The notes under the pieces were generated by a model. That model was given only the letters and a program-made list of their open reading frames with translations. It was not told the DNA's origin and did not search any database. Below, in pieces: positions 50,955 to 60,954 of a DNA stretch of 64,000 nucleotides. Made by a program: the position numbers and the translations under genes. Position 1 is the first letter of the stretch. Each line of letters starts with the position of its first letter. The stretch is from Streptomyces sp. SM11 (GTDB lineage: Bacteria > Actinomycetota > Actinomycetes > Streptomycetales > Streptomycetaceae), in the NCBI RefSeq assembly GCF_002910905.1, contig NZ_NEUE01000238.1, positions 1-64,000 of the forward strand, in the 5' to 3' direction.

Positions 50955-52058
50955 GTGAGCGAGCAGAGCAGGAGCACGGGCCGCATACGTGGCACCGGCA
51001 GCCGACGGCGGAAGCCCTCGGGCCGGCACCGTGCCAAGGTCGTCGCGGCCTGGACGGTGGCGGGCGTCGTGGTCGTCGGCGGGGCCGGACTCGGATACGC
51101 GTACATGGCGCTCGACGGCAACCTCTCCAGCATCGACATCGACGCCAAGCTCGGCGCCGACCGTCCCGACGACGTGGACGACGGCTCGCAGGACATCCTG
51201 GTGCTGGGTTCCGACTCGCGCTCCGGTGACAACGGGAAGTACGGCGTCGACGAGGGCGCGGCCCGCTCCGACACCGCGATGGTCGTGCACGTCGACAAGG
51301 GTCACAAGTCCGCGAGTGTCGTCTCGATACCGCGCGACACCCTGATAGACCGCCCCGCCTGCGAGAGCGACACGACGGGCGATCCCGTCGGCGCCGCGCA
51401 CCGGGCGATGTTCAACACCGCCTACGAGGTCGGCGGGCCCGCCTGCGCGGTGAAGACCGTCGAGTCGATGTCCGGCATCCGCATGGACCACTACCTGGAA
51501 GTCGACTTCACCGGCTTCAAGGAGCTCATCGACGAACTCGGCGGTGTCGAGATCACCACGAAGGCCGCGATCGACGACTCCAAGAGCCACCTGGACCTGG
51601 AGCCGGGCACCCACACCCTGAACGGCGAGCAGTCCCTCGGCCTCGTCCGTACCCGCAAGAGCGTCGGCGACGGCAGCGACCTGGGACGCATCCAGCTCCA
51701 GCAGGCGTTCATCAAGGCGCTGATGGAGCAGGCGAAGAGCGTCGGGGTGTTCTCCAGCCCCAAGAGGCTGTTCGGCCTCGCGGACGCCGCCACCAAGGCC
51801 GTCACCACCGATTCCGGGCTCGGCTCGGTCAAGAAGCTCACCGGGTTCGCGGGCGGCCTCAAGGGGCTGAACGCGAAGAACATCCACATGGTGACCCTGC
51901 CCGTGGAGTACGATCCGGCCGACCCGAACCGGGTCCTGCCCCAGGAGAAGGCCGGCCGCCAGGTCTGGGCCGCCCTCCAGAACGACCGGCCGATCCCCGC
52001 CTCCGCCACCGAGGAGTCGGCCGGCGACAAGGGCGACGCCGCGAAGGTCGTCGAGTAG
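50955..52058 (+). CDS. LytR-CpsA-Psr (LCP) family cell-wall polymer ligase
   Basis: A 367-residue type II membrane protein: basic N-terminus, one helix at about 29-50 ([20 protein letters not shown]), then the extracellular LCP domain. Conserved pieces are [20 protein letters not shown] (Asp ligands), [12 protein letters not shown] with the phosphate-binding Arg, [18 protein letters not shown] and [29 protein letters not shown] proteins attach teichoic-acid-like or capsular polymers to peptidoglycan from polyprenyl carriers, consistent with the wecA-like gene nearby. The GTG start follows GACGAGGAG. It stands between rho and rpmE in its own transcription unit. Confidence 0.93.
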   Translation: MSEQSRSTGRIRGTGSRRRKPSGRHRAKVVAAWTVAGVVVVGGAGLGYAYMALDGNLSSIDIDAKLGADRPDDVDDGSQDILVLGSDSRSGDNGKYGVDEGAARSDTAMVVHVDKGHKSASVVSIPRDTLIDRPACESDTTGDPVGAAHRAMFNTAYEVGGPACAVKTVESMSGIRMDHYLEVDFTGFKELIDELGGVEITTKAAIDDSKSHLDLEPGTHTLNGEQSLGLVRTRKSVGDGSDLGRIQLQQAFIKALMEQAKSVGVFSSPKRLFGLADAATKAVTTDSGLGSVKKLTGFAGGLKGLNAKNIHMVTLPVEYDPADPNRVLPQEKAGRQVWAALQNDRPIPASATEESAGDKGDAAKVVE

Positions 52059-52239
52059 CCCCGACGGCGCACGGAACCGGGCGGTCACGCCGTGTGCGCG
52101 GAGCGTTCGGGGAATACCTGTGCTCCGCCCCCGGTTTTGGGAGATACGGCCGGTCCTGGCAGACTGGTACGTCGGCCCCGGTTCACGGCCGCGCAATCCG
52201 CGCGGACGACCCGGCGCCCTCCCGAAACTAGGAGACACC

Positions 52240-52464
52240 TTGAAGCGCGACATCCACCCCGAGTACGTCGAGACGCAGGTCAGCTGCACCTGCGGTGCGT
52301 CGTTCACCACCCGGAGCACCATCGACAGCGGCAACATCCGCGCCGACGTCTGCTCCGAGTGCCACCCGTTCTACACGGGCAAGCAGAAGATCCTCGACAC
52401 CGGCGGCCGCGTGGCCCGCTTCGAGGCCCGCTTCGGCAAGGCTGCCGGCTCCGCCAGCAAGTAG
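52240..52464 (+). CDS. rpmE: 50S ribosomal protein L31 (zinc form)
   Basis: A 74-residue L31 with the zinc ligands CTC (16,18) and CSEC (37,40), so it is the Cys-containing RpmE1 type. The start is TTG 52240 ([16 protein letters not shown]) with AGGAG eight bases before; no ATG fits. It is a single-gene unit closed by a T-tailed terminator, upstream of prfA. Confidence 0.96.
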   Translation: MKRDIHPEYVETQVSCTCGASFTTRSTIDSGNIRADVCSECHPFYTGKQKILDTGGRVARFEARFGKAAGSASK

Positions 52465-52474
52465 CGAGCCACAG

Positions 52475-52524
52475 CGCCGGTTCTCGGCGCCCTCTTCCCG
52501 GGGGCGTCGGAACCGGCGTTTTTT
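52475..52524 (+). terminator. Rho-independent terminator after rpmE
   Basis: Outer arms CGCCGGTTC (52475-52483) and GAACCGGCG (52510-52518), with a further inner GC-rich stem, are followed directly by six T residues. It begins 10 bases after the rpmE stop. Confidence 0.92.
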
Positions 52525-52617
52525 CCGGTCGGGTGTCCGGGGGAGCCCTCCGGACACCCCACCCGGCAATACGCCCTCCAGCAGGCCCGCAGACGCAGAG
52601 CAACCAGGAGCCCCCGA

Positions 52618-53694
52618 ATGTTCGAGGCGGTCGAGGAACTGATCGGTGAACACGCCGGTCTCGAAGAGCAGCTCGCCGACCCGTCGGTCCACGCCGACCA
52701 GGCCAACGCGCGCAAGCTGAACAAGCGCTACGCGGAGCTGACCCCGATCGTCTCCACGTACCGGGCCTGGAAGCAGACCGGCGAGGACATCGGGACCGCG
52801 CGCGAGTTCGCCGCGGACGACCCCGACTTCGCCGCCGAGGTCAAGGACCTGGAGAAGCAGCGCGAAGAGCTCACCGAGAAGCTCCGCCTCCTCCTCGTCC
52901 CGCGCGACCCCAGCGACGACAAGGACGTGCTCCTGGAGATCAAGGCGGGCGCCGGCGGCGACGAGTCCGCCCTGTTCGCGGGCGACCTGCTGCGCATGTA
53001 CCTGCGCTACGCCGAGCGCATCGGCTGGAAGACCGAGATCATCGACTCCACCGAGTCCGAGCTCGGCGGCTACAAGGACGTCCAGGTCGCCGTGAAGACC
53101 AAGGGCGGCAACGGCGCCACCGAGCCCGGCCAGGGTGTCTGGGCCCGGATGAAGTACGAGGGCGGCGTGCACCGCGTGCAGCGGGTGCCCTCCACCGAGT
53201 CCCAGGGCCGTATCCACACCTCCGCCGCGGGCGTGCTCGTCACTCCCGAGGCCGAGGAGGTCGACGTCGAGATCCACGCCAACGATCTCCGTATCGACGT
53301 CTACCGCTCCTCGGGCCCCGGCGGGCAGTCCGTCAACACGACCGACTCGGCCGTCCGCATCACGCACCTGCCGACCGGCGTCGTCGCCTCCTGCCAGAAT
53401 GAGAAGAGCCAGCTCCAGAACAAGGAGCAGGCCATGCGCATCCTGCGCTCCCGGCTGCTGGCCGCCGCCCAGGAGGCCGCCGAGCAGGAAGCCTCCGACG
53501 TACGCCGCAGCCAGGTCCGTACCGTCGACCGCTCCGAGAAGATCCGGACGTACAACTTCCCGGAAAACCGCATCTCCGACCACCGCGTCGGCTTCAAGGC
53601 GTACAACTTGGACCAGGTGCTCGACGGAGAGCTCGACTCCGTCATCCAGGCATGCGTCGACGCCGACTCCGCCGCCAAGCTCGCCAACGCGTAA
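52618..53694 (+). CDS. prfA: Peptide chain release factor 1
   Basis: Recognises UAA and UAG stop codons and triggers peptide release. The catalytic GGQ is in [20 protein letters not shown] and the stop-reading PxT is in [16 protein letters not shown] region, the RF1 version. Length 358 is standard. The ATG has CAGGAG 11 bases upstream. prmC, which methylates the GGQ glutamine, follows 46 bases later, a conserved pairing. Confidence 0.96.
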   Translation: MFEAVEELIGEHAGLEEQLADPSVHADQANARKLNKRYAELTPIVSTYRAWKQTGEDIGTAREFAADDPDFAAEVKDLEKQREELTEKLRLLLVPRDPSDDKDVLLEIKAGAGGDESALFAGDLLRMYLRYAERIGWKTEIIDSTESELGGYKDVQVAVKTKGGNGATEPGQGVWARMKYEGGVHRVQRVPSTESQGRIHTSAAGVLVTPEAEEVDVEIHANDLRIDVYRSSGPGGQSVNTTDSAVRITHLPTGVVASCQNEKSQLQNKEQAMRILRSRLLAAAQEAAEQEASDVRRSQVRTVDRSEKIRTYNFPENRISDHRVGFKAYNLDQVLDGELDSVIQACVDADSAAKLANA

Positions 53695-53740
53695 GCGACC
53701 TGCCCGCCCCGCACGCCCGTAACCCGTACGGAGAACCGCG

Positions 53741-54586
53741 ATGAACCTGCTGCTCGCCGAGGTGGCCCAGGCCACCCAGCGGCTGGCCGACGCCGGTGTC
53801 CCCTCACCGCGATTCGACGCCGAGGAACTCGCGGCCTTCGTCCACGGAGTGAAGCGGGGCGCGCTGCACACGGTGCCCGACACGGACTTCGACGCCCGGT
53901 ACTGGGAGACGATCGCCCGCCGCGAGGCCCGCGAACCCCTCCAGCACATCACCGGCCGCGCCTTCTTCCGCTACCTGGAGCTCCAGGTCGGACCCGGTGT
54001 CTTCGTGCCCCGCCCGGAGACCGAGTCCGTCGTCGGCTGGGCCATAGACGCCGTGCGCGCGATGGACGTCGTCGAGCCCGTCGTCGTCGACCTGTGCACC
54101 GGATCGGGCGCCATCGCGCTCGCCATCGCGCAGGAGGTCCCCCGCTCCAAGGTGCACGCCGTGGAGCTGTCCGAGGACGCCCTCAGGTGGACCCGGAAGA
54201 ACGCCGAGGGTTCCAGGGTCACCGTGCACAGGGGAGACGCCCTGAGCGCCCTTCCCGAGCTCGACGGCCAGGTCGACCTGGTGATCTCCAACCCGCCGTA
54301 CATCCCGCTCACCGAGTGGGAGTACGTCGCCCCCGAGGCCCGTGACCACGACCCGGAGATGGCCCTGTTCTCCGGCGAGGACGGCCTCGACCTCATCCGC
54401 GGCATCGAACGCACCGCCCACCGCCTGCTGCGCCCCGGCGGCCTCGTCGTCATCGAGCACGCCGACACCCAGGGCGGCCAGGTGCCGTGGATCTTCACCG
54501 AGGAGCGGGGCTGGGCGGACGCCGCCGACCACCCCGACCTGAACAAGCGGCCCCGGTTCGCCACCGCCCGCAGGGCCATGCCGTGA
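53741..54586 (+). CDS. prmC: Release factor glutamine methyltransferase
   Basis: An N5-glutamine methyltransferase that modifies the GGQ glutamine of release factors with S-adenosylmethionine. Motifs are VVVDLCTGSGAIALAIA (SAM binding, about 108-124) and SNPPYIPLTEW (substrate, about 183). The N-terminal helical domain binds release factors. Length 281 is normal. It follows prfA and precedes the YrdC gene, the usual actinomycete order. Confidence 0.95.
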   Translation: MNLLLAEVAQATQRLADAGVPSPRFDAEELAAFVHGVKRGALHTVPDTDFDARYWETIARREAREPLQHITGRAFFRYLELQVGPGVFVPRPETESVVGWAIDAVRAMDVVEPVVVDLCTGSGAIALAIAQEVPRSKVHAVELSEDALRWTRKNAEGSRVTVHRGDALSALPELDGQVDLVISNPPYIPLTEWEYVAPEARDHDPEMALFSGEDGLDLIRGIERTAHRLLRPGGLVVIEHADTQGGQVPWIFTEERGWADAADHPDLNKRPRFATARRAMP

Positions 54587-54638
54587 CCGGCCCCCGGCAC
54601 CACCACCCGTACCCGTACCCGCTCCAGGAGGCCGGCTG

Positions 54639-55286
54639 ATGGCTCGGCGATACGACTGCAACGACGCCACCGACCGGACCACGGGCCTGCGCGAGGCCGC
54701 ATCGGCCGTCCGCCGGGGCGAACTGGTCGTGCTGCCCACCGACACCGTGTACGGGATCGGTGCGGACGCCTTCACCTCGGAGGCCGTCGCGGACCTGCTG
54801 GACGCCAAGGGCCGGGGCCGCAACATGCCCACCCCCGTCCTCATCGGCTCGCCGAACACCCTGCACGGCCTGGTCACCGACTTCTCGGAGGAGGCCTGGG
54901 AGCTCGTCGACGCCTTCTGGCCCGGCGCCCTCACCCTCGTCGCCCGGCACCAGCCCTCCCTCCAGTGGGACCTCGGCGACACCCGGGGCACCGTCGCCAT
55001 CCGGATGCCGCTGCACCCGGTCGCCATCGAGCTGCTGACCGAGGTCGGCCCGATGGCCGTCTCCAGCGCCAACCTCACCGGACACCCCGCACCGGAGGAC
55101 TGCGACGCCGCCCAGGGCATGCTCGGCGACTCCGTCTCCGTCTACCTCGACGGCGGCCCGACGCCCGGCATCGTGCCGTCCTCGATCGTCGACGTCACCG
55201 GCGCCACCCCGGTCCTGCTGCGCGCCGGCGCCCTCTCCGCGGAGGAGCTGCGCAAGGTGGTCCCCGACCTCGAGGTGGCCAATTGA
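54639..55286 (+). CDS. L-threonylcarbamoyladenylate synthase (YrdC/TsaC family)
   Basis: A 215-residue YrdC-domain protein making threonylcarbamoyl-AMP from threonine, bicarbonate and ATP for the t6A37 modification of tRNAs reading ANN codons. Conserved pieces are GELVVLPTDTVYGIGADAF, KGRGRNMPTPVLIG, WPGALTLVARHQ and SSANLTGHPAP, then SSIVDVTG. The C-terminal Sua5 extension is absent, as in TsaC-type enzymes. The ATG at 54639 has CAGGAG upstream. Its stop overlaps the next gene by four bases (TTGA). Confidence 0.93.
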   Translation: MARRYDCNDATDRTTGLREAASAVRRGELVVLPTDTVYGIGADAFTSEAVADLLDAKGRGRNMPTPVLIGSPNTLHGLVTDFSEEAWELVDAFWPGALTLVARHQPSLQWDLGDTRGTVAIRMPLHPVAIELLTEVGPMAVSSANLTGHPAPEDCDAAQGMLGDSVSVYLDGGPTPGIVPSSIVDVTGATPVLLRAGALSAEELRKVVPDLEVAN

Positions 55287-55924
55287 CCGCCCCCGAGGGG
55301 CGTGGCATAGCGGGGCGGACCGACACCTTCCGCATCCTCCACGTCAGCACCGGCAACGTCTGCCGCTCACCGATCACCGAGCGGCTGACCCGCCATGCCC
55401 TGGTGGACCGCCTCGGCGACCCGCTCAGCGGCGGCCTGATCGTGGAGAGCGCGGGCACCTGGGGCCATGAAGGCGCGCCCATGGAGGCCAACGCCGAGGT
55501 CGTCCTCGCCGACTTCGGCGCGGACGCCACCGGCTTCGTCGGCCGGGAGCTCCTCGACGAGCACGTGATCCGCGCCGACCTGGTCCTCACCGCCACCCGC
55601 GACCACCGCGCCCAGGTCATCTCCATGGGTCACTCCGCGGGCCTGCGCACGTTCACGCTCAAGGAGTTCACCCGACTGGTGCGGGCCATAGACCCGGCCA
55701 CCCTGCCCGACCCGCGCGACGAGGGCGTCGTCGAGCGCGCCCGTGCCCTGGTGCGCGCCGCCGCCGCGCTGCGCGGCTGGCTGCTGGCCCCGACCGCCGA
55801 GGCGGACGAGGTCTACGACCCCTACGGCGCTCCCGTCACCTTCTTCCGCTCCATCGGCGACGAGATCAACCAGGCCCTCGACCCGGTCGTCACCGCGCTC
55901 ACCGGCGTACGCGCTCCGAGCTGA
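55283..55924 (+). CDS. Low-molecular-weight phosphatase-like protein lacking catalytic Cys
   Basis: A 213-residue protein of the low-molecular-weight tyrosine phosphatase/arsenate reductase fold. The P-loop reads HVSTGNVCRSPITE: where active enzymes have C-x5-R-S, position 22 is Ser and Cys27-Arg28-Ser29 follow. The general-acid Asp region LPDPRDEGVVERA is present. Without the nucleophilic Cys, normal phosphatase chemistry is unlikely, so it may be a substrate-binding or regulatory protein. It starts at TTG 55283 inside the upstream stop, so it is coupled to the YrdC gene. The position between the YrdC gene and glyA is conserved in Streptomyces, as far as I recall, which argues for a kept function. 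Confidence 0.85.
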   Translation: MTAPEGRGIAGRTDTFRILHVSTGNVCRSPITERLTRHALVDRLGDPLSGGLIVESAGTWGHEGAPMEANAEVVLADFGADATGFVGRELLDEHVIRADLVLTATRDHRAQVISMGHSAGLRTFTLKEFTRLVRAIDPATLPDPRDEGVVERARALVRAAAALRGWLLAPTAEADEVYDPYGAPVTFFRSIGDEINQALDPVVTALTGVRAPS

Positions 55925-56075
55925 GCGGCCTGCCCGCGCCGTGGTCGAAGGGCTGGTGCGCCGACCGGCGTACGGCATCCCGCGACAGCGGGCACGGCGC
56001 CCGGCCCCGGCCTACATTGGAGCTGGCACCGGCACCTCTCGCCGGCGCACCCACCTCCTGGCCCGGAGCCGTCCC

Positions 56076-57356
56076 ATGCCGGTCACCTCGCCCGCCGCAC
56101 CCGCAGCCGTGTCACCCCCGCCCGACGCCCTGCCCCAGGACTTCGGCGCCCTGCTCCGCCAGGACCCGGAGATCGCCGGTGTCCTGCTCGCCGAGAGCGG
56201 CCGGCAGGCCACCACCCTCCAGCTGATCGCCGCCGAGAACTTCCAGTCGCCCGCGGTCCTCGCGGCCCTCGGCTCCCCGCTCGGCAACAAGTACGCCGAG
56301 GGGTACCCGGGCGCCCGCCACCACGGCGGCTGCGAGCACGCGGACGCCGCCGAACGCATCGCGGTCCGCCGGGCCACCGCCCTCTTCGGCGCCGAGCACG
56401 CCAACGTCCAGCCGCACTCCGGCTCCTCGGCCGTCCTCGCCGCGTACGCCGCGCTGCTGCGCCCCGGCGACACCGTGCTCGCGATGGGACTGCCGTACGG
56501 GGGACACCTCACCCACGGGGCGCCGGGCAACTTCTCCGGCCGCTGGTTCGACTTCGCCGGCTACGAGGTGGACCCGGACACCGGGCTCATCGACTACACC
56601 CGGCTCCGCGCCCTGGCCCGCGCCCGCCGCCCCAAGGCCATCGTCTGCGGCTCGATCTCCTACCCCCGCCACCCCGACTACGAGCTGTTCCGGGAGATCG
56701 CCGACGAGGTCGGGGCGTATCTGATCGCGGACGCCGCCCACCCGATGGGGCTGATCGCCGGGGGAGCGGCGCCGAGCCCGGTCCCGTACGCCGACGTGGT
56801 CTGCGCCACCACGCACAAGGTGCTGCGCGGCCCGCGCGGCGGCATGATCCTGTGCGGCGCGGAGCTGGCCGAGCGGATCGACCGGGCGGTGTTCCCGTTC
56901 ACCCAGGGCGGGGCGCAGATGCACACGGTGGCGGCGAAGGCGGTCGCGTTCGGGGAGGCGGAGACACCGGCGTACACGCTCTACGCCCACCAGGTCGTCG
57001 CCCACGCCCGGGTGCTCGCCGCCGGTCTGGAGGCCGAGGGGTTCGAGGTGACCACGGGCGGCACGGACACCCACATCATCGTCGCGGACCCGGCCCCGCT
57101 CGGCGTCGACGGCCGCACCGCCCGGATGCGGCTGTCGGCCGCCGGCATGGTCCTGGACACCTGCGCACTGCCGTACGGGGACGCCCGGGGCATCCGCCTG
57201 GGCACCGCCGCCGTCACCACGCAGGGGATGGACGACGGGGACATGGCCCGGATCGCGGCCCTGTTCGGAGCGGCCGTACGGGAGCCGGGCGATGTGAGCC
57301 CGATCGCGGCGGAGGTCCGTGAACTGGCCGCGCGCAATCCGCCCTATCCGGGGTAG
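56076..57356 (+). CDS. glyA: Serine hydroxymethyltransferase (divergent copy)
   Basis: Full-length, 426 residues, converting serine and tetrahydrofolate to glycine and methylene-tetrahydrofolate. N-terminal LIAAENFQSPAVLAALGSPL and NKYAEGYPGARHHGGCEHAD, the Lys motif ATTHKVLRGPRGGM and GGTDTHIIVAD are all present. It differs in many places from the truncated copy at 6541-7461 (for example THGAPGNFSGRWF versus THGWYVSATGRWF), so neither is a recent duplicate of the other. The ATG follows GGAGCC. It lies 152 bases after the phosphatase-like gene and just upstream of the wecA-like gene. Confidence 0.93.
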   Translation: MPVTSPAAPAAVSPPPDALPQDFGALLRQDPEIAGVLLAESGRQATTLQLIAAENFQSPAVLAALGSPLGNKYAEGYPGARHHGGCEHADAAERIAVRRATALFGAEHANVQPHSGSSAVLAAYAALLRPGDTVLAMGLPYGGHLTHGAPGNFSGRWFDFAGYEVDPDTGLIDYTRLRALARARRPKAIVCGSISYPRHPDYELFREIADEVGAYLIADAAHPMGLIAGGAAPSPVPYADVVCATTHKVLRGPRGGMILCGAELAERIDRAVFPFTQGGAQMHTVAAKAVAFGEAETPAYTLYAHQVVAHARVLAAGLEAEGFEVTTGGTDTHIIVADPAPLGVDGRTARMRLSAAGMVLDTCALPYGDARGIRLGTAAVTTQGMDDGDMARIAALFGAAVREPGDVSPIAAEVRELAARNPPYPG

Positions 57357-57476
57357 CGGACTCCGCCGTATCCGGGGCAGACGAACCCTGTGCAACCATC
57401 ACCCGTACCGTGGAGTCCTTGTTCAAGAGACTAGGGTGTGGTTTTTGGATGGCCGGCGAGTTCTCTGGGGCAGCCC

Positions 57477-58853
57477 GTGCGTGATTACCTGCTGACGCTC
57501 TGTGTCACGGCAGCGGTGACCTATCTGCTGACCGGACCGGTGCGTAAGTTCGCCATCGCGGTCGGGGCGATGCCCGCGATCCGCGCGCGCGACGTCCACC
57601 GGGAGCCGACTCCTCGGCTCGGTGGGATCGCCATGTTCGGCGGACTGTGTGCGGGACTGATCGTCGCCGACCACCTGTACAACCTGAAGAGCGTCTTCGA
57701 ACTCTCCAACGAGCCGAGGGCGTTGCTCTCCGGCGCCGCCCTGATCTGGCTGATCGGCGTGCTCGACGACAAGTTCGAGATCGACGCCCTGATCAAGCTC
57801 GGCGGCCAGATGATCGCCGCCGCCGTCATGGTCATCCAGGGGCTCACGATCCTGTGGCTGCCGATCCCCGGCGTCGGCACGGTCGCCCTCACCCAGTGGC
57901 AGGGCACGCTGCTCACGGTGGCGCTGGTCGTCATCACGATCAACGCGGTCAACTTCGTCGACGGCCTGGACGGGCTCGCGGCGGGCATGGTGTGCATCGC
58001 GTCGGCGGCGTTCTTCCTGTACGCCTACCGCCTCTGGATGGGGTACGGGATCGAGGCTGCGGCCCCCGCGACGCTGTTCGCGGCGATCCTGATGGGCATG
58101 TGCCTCGGTTTCCTGCCGCACAACATGCACCCGGCGCGGATCTTCATGGGCGACTCGGGCTCGATGCTGATCGGCCTGGTGCTGGCGGCGGGCGCGATCT
58201 CGATCACCGGCCAGGTCGACCCGGACCTGATGAAGCTCTTCGAGGGCAGCGAGCGCGAGGCCACCCACGCGCTGCTCCCGGTCTTCATCCCGTTGGTGCT
58301 GCCGCTGACGATCATCGCGATCCCGGCCGCCGACCTGGTCCTCGCCATCGTCCGTCGCACCTGGAACGGCCAGTCGCCGTTCGCCGCCGACCGGGGCCAC
58401 CTGCACCACCGGCTGCTGGAGATCGGCCACTCGCACAGCCGGGCCGTGCTGATCATGTACTTCTGGTCGGCCCTCATCGCCTTCGGCGCCGTCGGCTACT
58501 CGGTGCACTCGGCGTCCTCGTGGATCGTGTTCGTCATCATCGCGGCGAGCGCGGTGGGCCTCATCCTGCTGCTGATGCCGCGCTTCACCCCGCGGGCCCC
58601 GCACTGGGCCAACCGCTTCGTGCCGCCGCGCTACCGCCGGCACGCGGCGGAGCAGGCGTCCTCCCCTTCGTACGAGGAGAAGCCGGCGCTCGTGGCCTCC
58701 GGGGCCCAACAGGGCTCGGCAGACGCTCAGATGGGCGAGGAGGCCGCCGAACGGGCTCCCGTGGCGGTCGGAGTGTCCGGTGTCAACGGCGCTACCGCGA
58801 TCGGTGCTCGTTCGCGGTTCCCGGATCGCCGTTCCGTCGACTCCTCGCGCTGA
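57477..58853 (+). CDS. Undecaprenyl-phosphate N-acetylglucosamine-1-phosphate transferase-like protein
   Basis: A polytopic membrane enzyme of the WecA/TagO/MraY superfamily with about 10-11 helices, transferring a sugar-1-phosphate to a polyprenyl phosphate at the membrane. Motifs are IRARDVHREPTPRLGG, the metal-binding GVLDDKFEID, NFVDGLDGLAAG, IFMGDSGSMLIG and the His-rich RGHLHHRLLEIGHSH. The start GTG 57477 (VRDYLLTLCV) is chosen with GGGG upstream; the ATG in front of it at 57438 region would add a non-conserved stretch. The C-terminal 60 residues are a disordered tail. It likely starts a wall polymer that LCP proteins attach. It precedes the ATP synthase operon. Confidence 0.9.
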   Translation: MRDYLLTLCVTAAVTYLLTGPVRKFAIAVGAMPAIRARDVHREPTPRLGGIAMFGGLCAGLIVADHLYNLKSVFELSNEPRALLSGAALIWLIGVLDDKFEIDALIKLGGQMIAAAVMVIQGLTILWLPIPGVGTVALTQWQGTLLTVALVVITINAVNFVDGLDGLAAGMVCIASAAFFLYAYRLWMGYGIEAAAPATLFAAILMGMCLGFLPHNMHPARIFMGDSGSMLIGLVLAAGAISITGQVDPDLMKLFEGSEREATHALLPVFIPLVLPLTIIAIPAADLVLAIVRRTWNGQSPFAADRGHLHHRLLEIGHSHSRAVLIMYFWSALIAFGAVGYSVHSASSWIVFVIIAASAVGLILLLMPRFTPRAPHWANRFVPPRYRRHAAEQASSPSYEEKPALVASGAQQGSADAQMGEEAAERAPVAVGVSGVNGATAIGARSRFPDRRSVDSSR

Positions 58854-59120
58854 CGATTCGGAACCCGCGGTGCATTACCAGACATTGCGCCGCCTTGTCG
58901 TGCACACACGCGCGGAGTAACTCTCATGTGTGACAGGTGGCACACTTTCCAGGTAAAGACCTCATCAAATAGTTTGTGATACCGTTCACGAGACCCGGTG
59001 ACGGAGCCGAAGGACCCTAGTGAGACGGTCCATTGGCCCGAAAATCCGCCTCGCGGACCGGGCCTACGCTCGTCCATGACGACGCCCCATTCCTCCTCTC
59101 AGACCAGTGGAGCTGCCGCC
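58854..59120 (+). promoter_or_regulatory. Upstream region of the ATP synthase operon
   Basis: A 267-base gap, AT-richer than its surroundings, with no supported gene. TGTGACAGGTGGCACA near 58931 is a TGTG/CACA inverted arrangement that could be an operator. GTTTGTGATACCGTTCACG near 58972 may hold the -10 region. In-frame codons extend from 58998 into atpI, but the sequence there is not clearly coding. Confidence 0.35.
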
Positions 59121-59561
59121 ATGCAGTCCGACATGCGCGAACTACTGCGCATCGCCACCCCCACCGCCGCAGTGGGAGCCATCGCCACGCTCGTGGGCGG
59201 GCTCGTCGTCGGCGGCGAGGGGGCGATCGGGGCCGTGGTCGGCTGCGTGGTGGTCATCCTCTTCATGGCCCTCGGACAGCTGGCGTTGCAGTGGGTCGCC
59301 AAGTCGATGCCTCACCTCTTCCAGGGCATGGGACTGCTGGTCTACTCGGTCCAGCTCGTGCTCCTGCTCGGCCTCATCATGGGCATCAGGAACACCTCCC
59401 TCTTCGACCTACAGGTCTTCGCCCTCACGCTGGTCGCCTCGGTGATCACATGGATCATCACGCAGACCGTGCTGCACGCCAGGAGCAAGACCCTGTACGT
59501 CGATCCGGAGGCGGAGAGCCGGAACACCCCGGGTGGAACTGAGGGAAAGCATGACCAGTAG
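59121..59561 (+). CDS. atpI: ATP synthase protein I
   Basis: A 146-residue membrane protein with four hydrophobic helices (PTAAVGAIATLVGGLVVGG, GAVVGCVVVILFMALGQL, GLLVYSVQLVLLLGLIMG and FALTLVASVITWIIT). AtpI helps assemble the c-ring and is the first gene of many atp operons. I chose ATG 59121 (MQSDMRELLRIATP) with GGAG upstream; earlier in-frame starts exist at 58998 and 59076. It is followed by a 218-base gap before atpB. Confidence 0.85.
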   Translation: MQSDMRELLRIATPTAAVGAIATLVGGLVVGGEGAIGAVVGCVVVILFMALGQLALQWVAKSMPHLFQGMGLLVYSVQLVLLLGLIMGIRNTSLFDLQVFALTLVASVITWIITQTVLHARSKTLYVDPEAESRNTPGGTEGKHDQ

Positions 59562-59779
59562 GGCCGGGATAAAGCCCTGTTCGACATGCTGCTATCGTCC
59601 GGTCTCGGTTGCGGTACTGCGGGCGCGGACAACACGGCTGTCGCCTGATACATCGCGAGGCTTCGGGCCCGGCCGCCGCCTCCCCACCGTAAGAACCAGT
59701 CCGGTGCCGACCTGCGGCTGCCAGCCGCTCCGATACAACGAGGTAGCCGTATCCATGCGCCATGCAGAAGGAGCTCCTG

Positions 59780-60595
59780 GTGACTGCTGACGCCCAGACG
59801 CTCGCCTTCGAGGTTGACTGCCACCTGTTCCAGGGCTCGTGCGGATTCCCAGCCCCGAGCGCGTGGTCGTTCATCTTCGACCCGATCTTCACCATCGGTC
59901 CGGTCGAGTTCAACAAGCCGATGCTGCTGGCGATCATCGGAACGATCGCGATCCTGACCCTGTTCTGGATGGGCTTCTCCAAGCCCAAGGTCGTTCCGGG
60001 CAAGCTGCAGATGGTCGCCGAAGTTCTTTACGACTTCGTGCACCGGGGCATCGCCAAGGAGATCATCGGTAAGAAGGGCGAGCCGTTCGTCCCGCTGCTG
60101 GTGTCGCTGTTCTTCTTCGTCTGGATGATGAACCTCTGGGCGATCATCCCGCTGGCACAGTTCCCGGTGTCCTCGCTCATCGCCTACCCGGTCGGACTGG
60201 CGCTGCTGGTCTGGGTCGTCTACATGTCGGTGACGTTCCGGAACAACGGCTTCGTGGGCGGTATCCGCAACCTGTGCGTACCGAGCGGCCTGCCCAAGCC
60301 GATCTACGTGATCCTGACGCCGATCGAGTTCGTCTCGAACATCTTCGTGCGACCCTTCACGCTGGCGGTCCGGCTCTTCGCGAACATGTTCGCGGGTCAC
60401 ATCCTCATCCTGGTCTTCACGATCGCGACCTGGTACATGCTGGGCACTGTGCTCGGCACCGTGTACGCCACCGCGTCGTTCGCTGTGACGCTCGCCCTGA
60501 CCGTCTTCGAGATGTTCATCCAGGCGCTCCAGGCGTACGTGTTCACCGTGCTGACCGCCACGTACTTGTCCCAGGCGCTCGAAGAAGCGCACTGA
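59780..60595 (+). CDS. atpB: ATP synthase subunit a
   Basis: The Fo subunit a, forming the proton half-channels against the c-ring. The essential Arg lies in FVRPFTLAVRLFANMFAGHI, and the C-terminal helices include FEMFIQALQAYVFTVL. Six or so helices are visible in about 271 residues. The GTG at 59780 (VTADAQTLAFEVDCHLF) is preferred because AAGGAG stands seven bases before it; an ATG at 59762 lies before that ribosome binding site. It continues the atp operon. Confidence 0.93.
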   Translation: MTADAQTLAFEVDCHLFQGSCGFPAPSAWSFIFDPIFTIGPVEFNKPMLLAIIGTIAILTLFWMGFSKPKVVPGKLQMVAEVLYDFVHRGIAKEIIGKKGEPFVPLLVSLFFFVWMMNLWAIIPLAQFPVSSLIAYPVGLALLVWVVYMSVTFRNNGFVGGIRNLCVPSGLPKPIYVILTPIEFVSNIFVRPFTLAVRLFANMFAGHILILVFTIATWYMLGTVLGTVYATASFAVTLALTVFEMFIQALQAYVFTVLTATYLSQALEEAH

Positions 60596-60628
60596 GGACA
60601 TCCGGGCCACCACCCGGACACCCCCTAG

Positions 60629-60913
<285 letters not shown>

Positions 60914-60954
60914 TCCAGGCGACCTGACGATACGTTTTCGACGAAAGGTCCACC

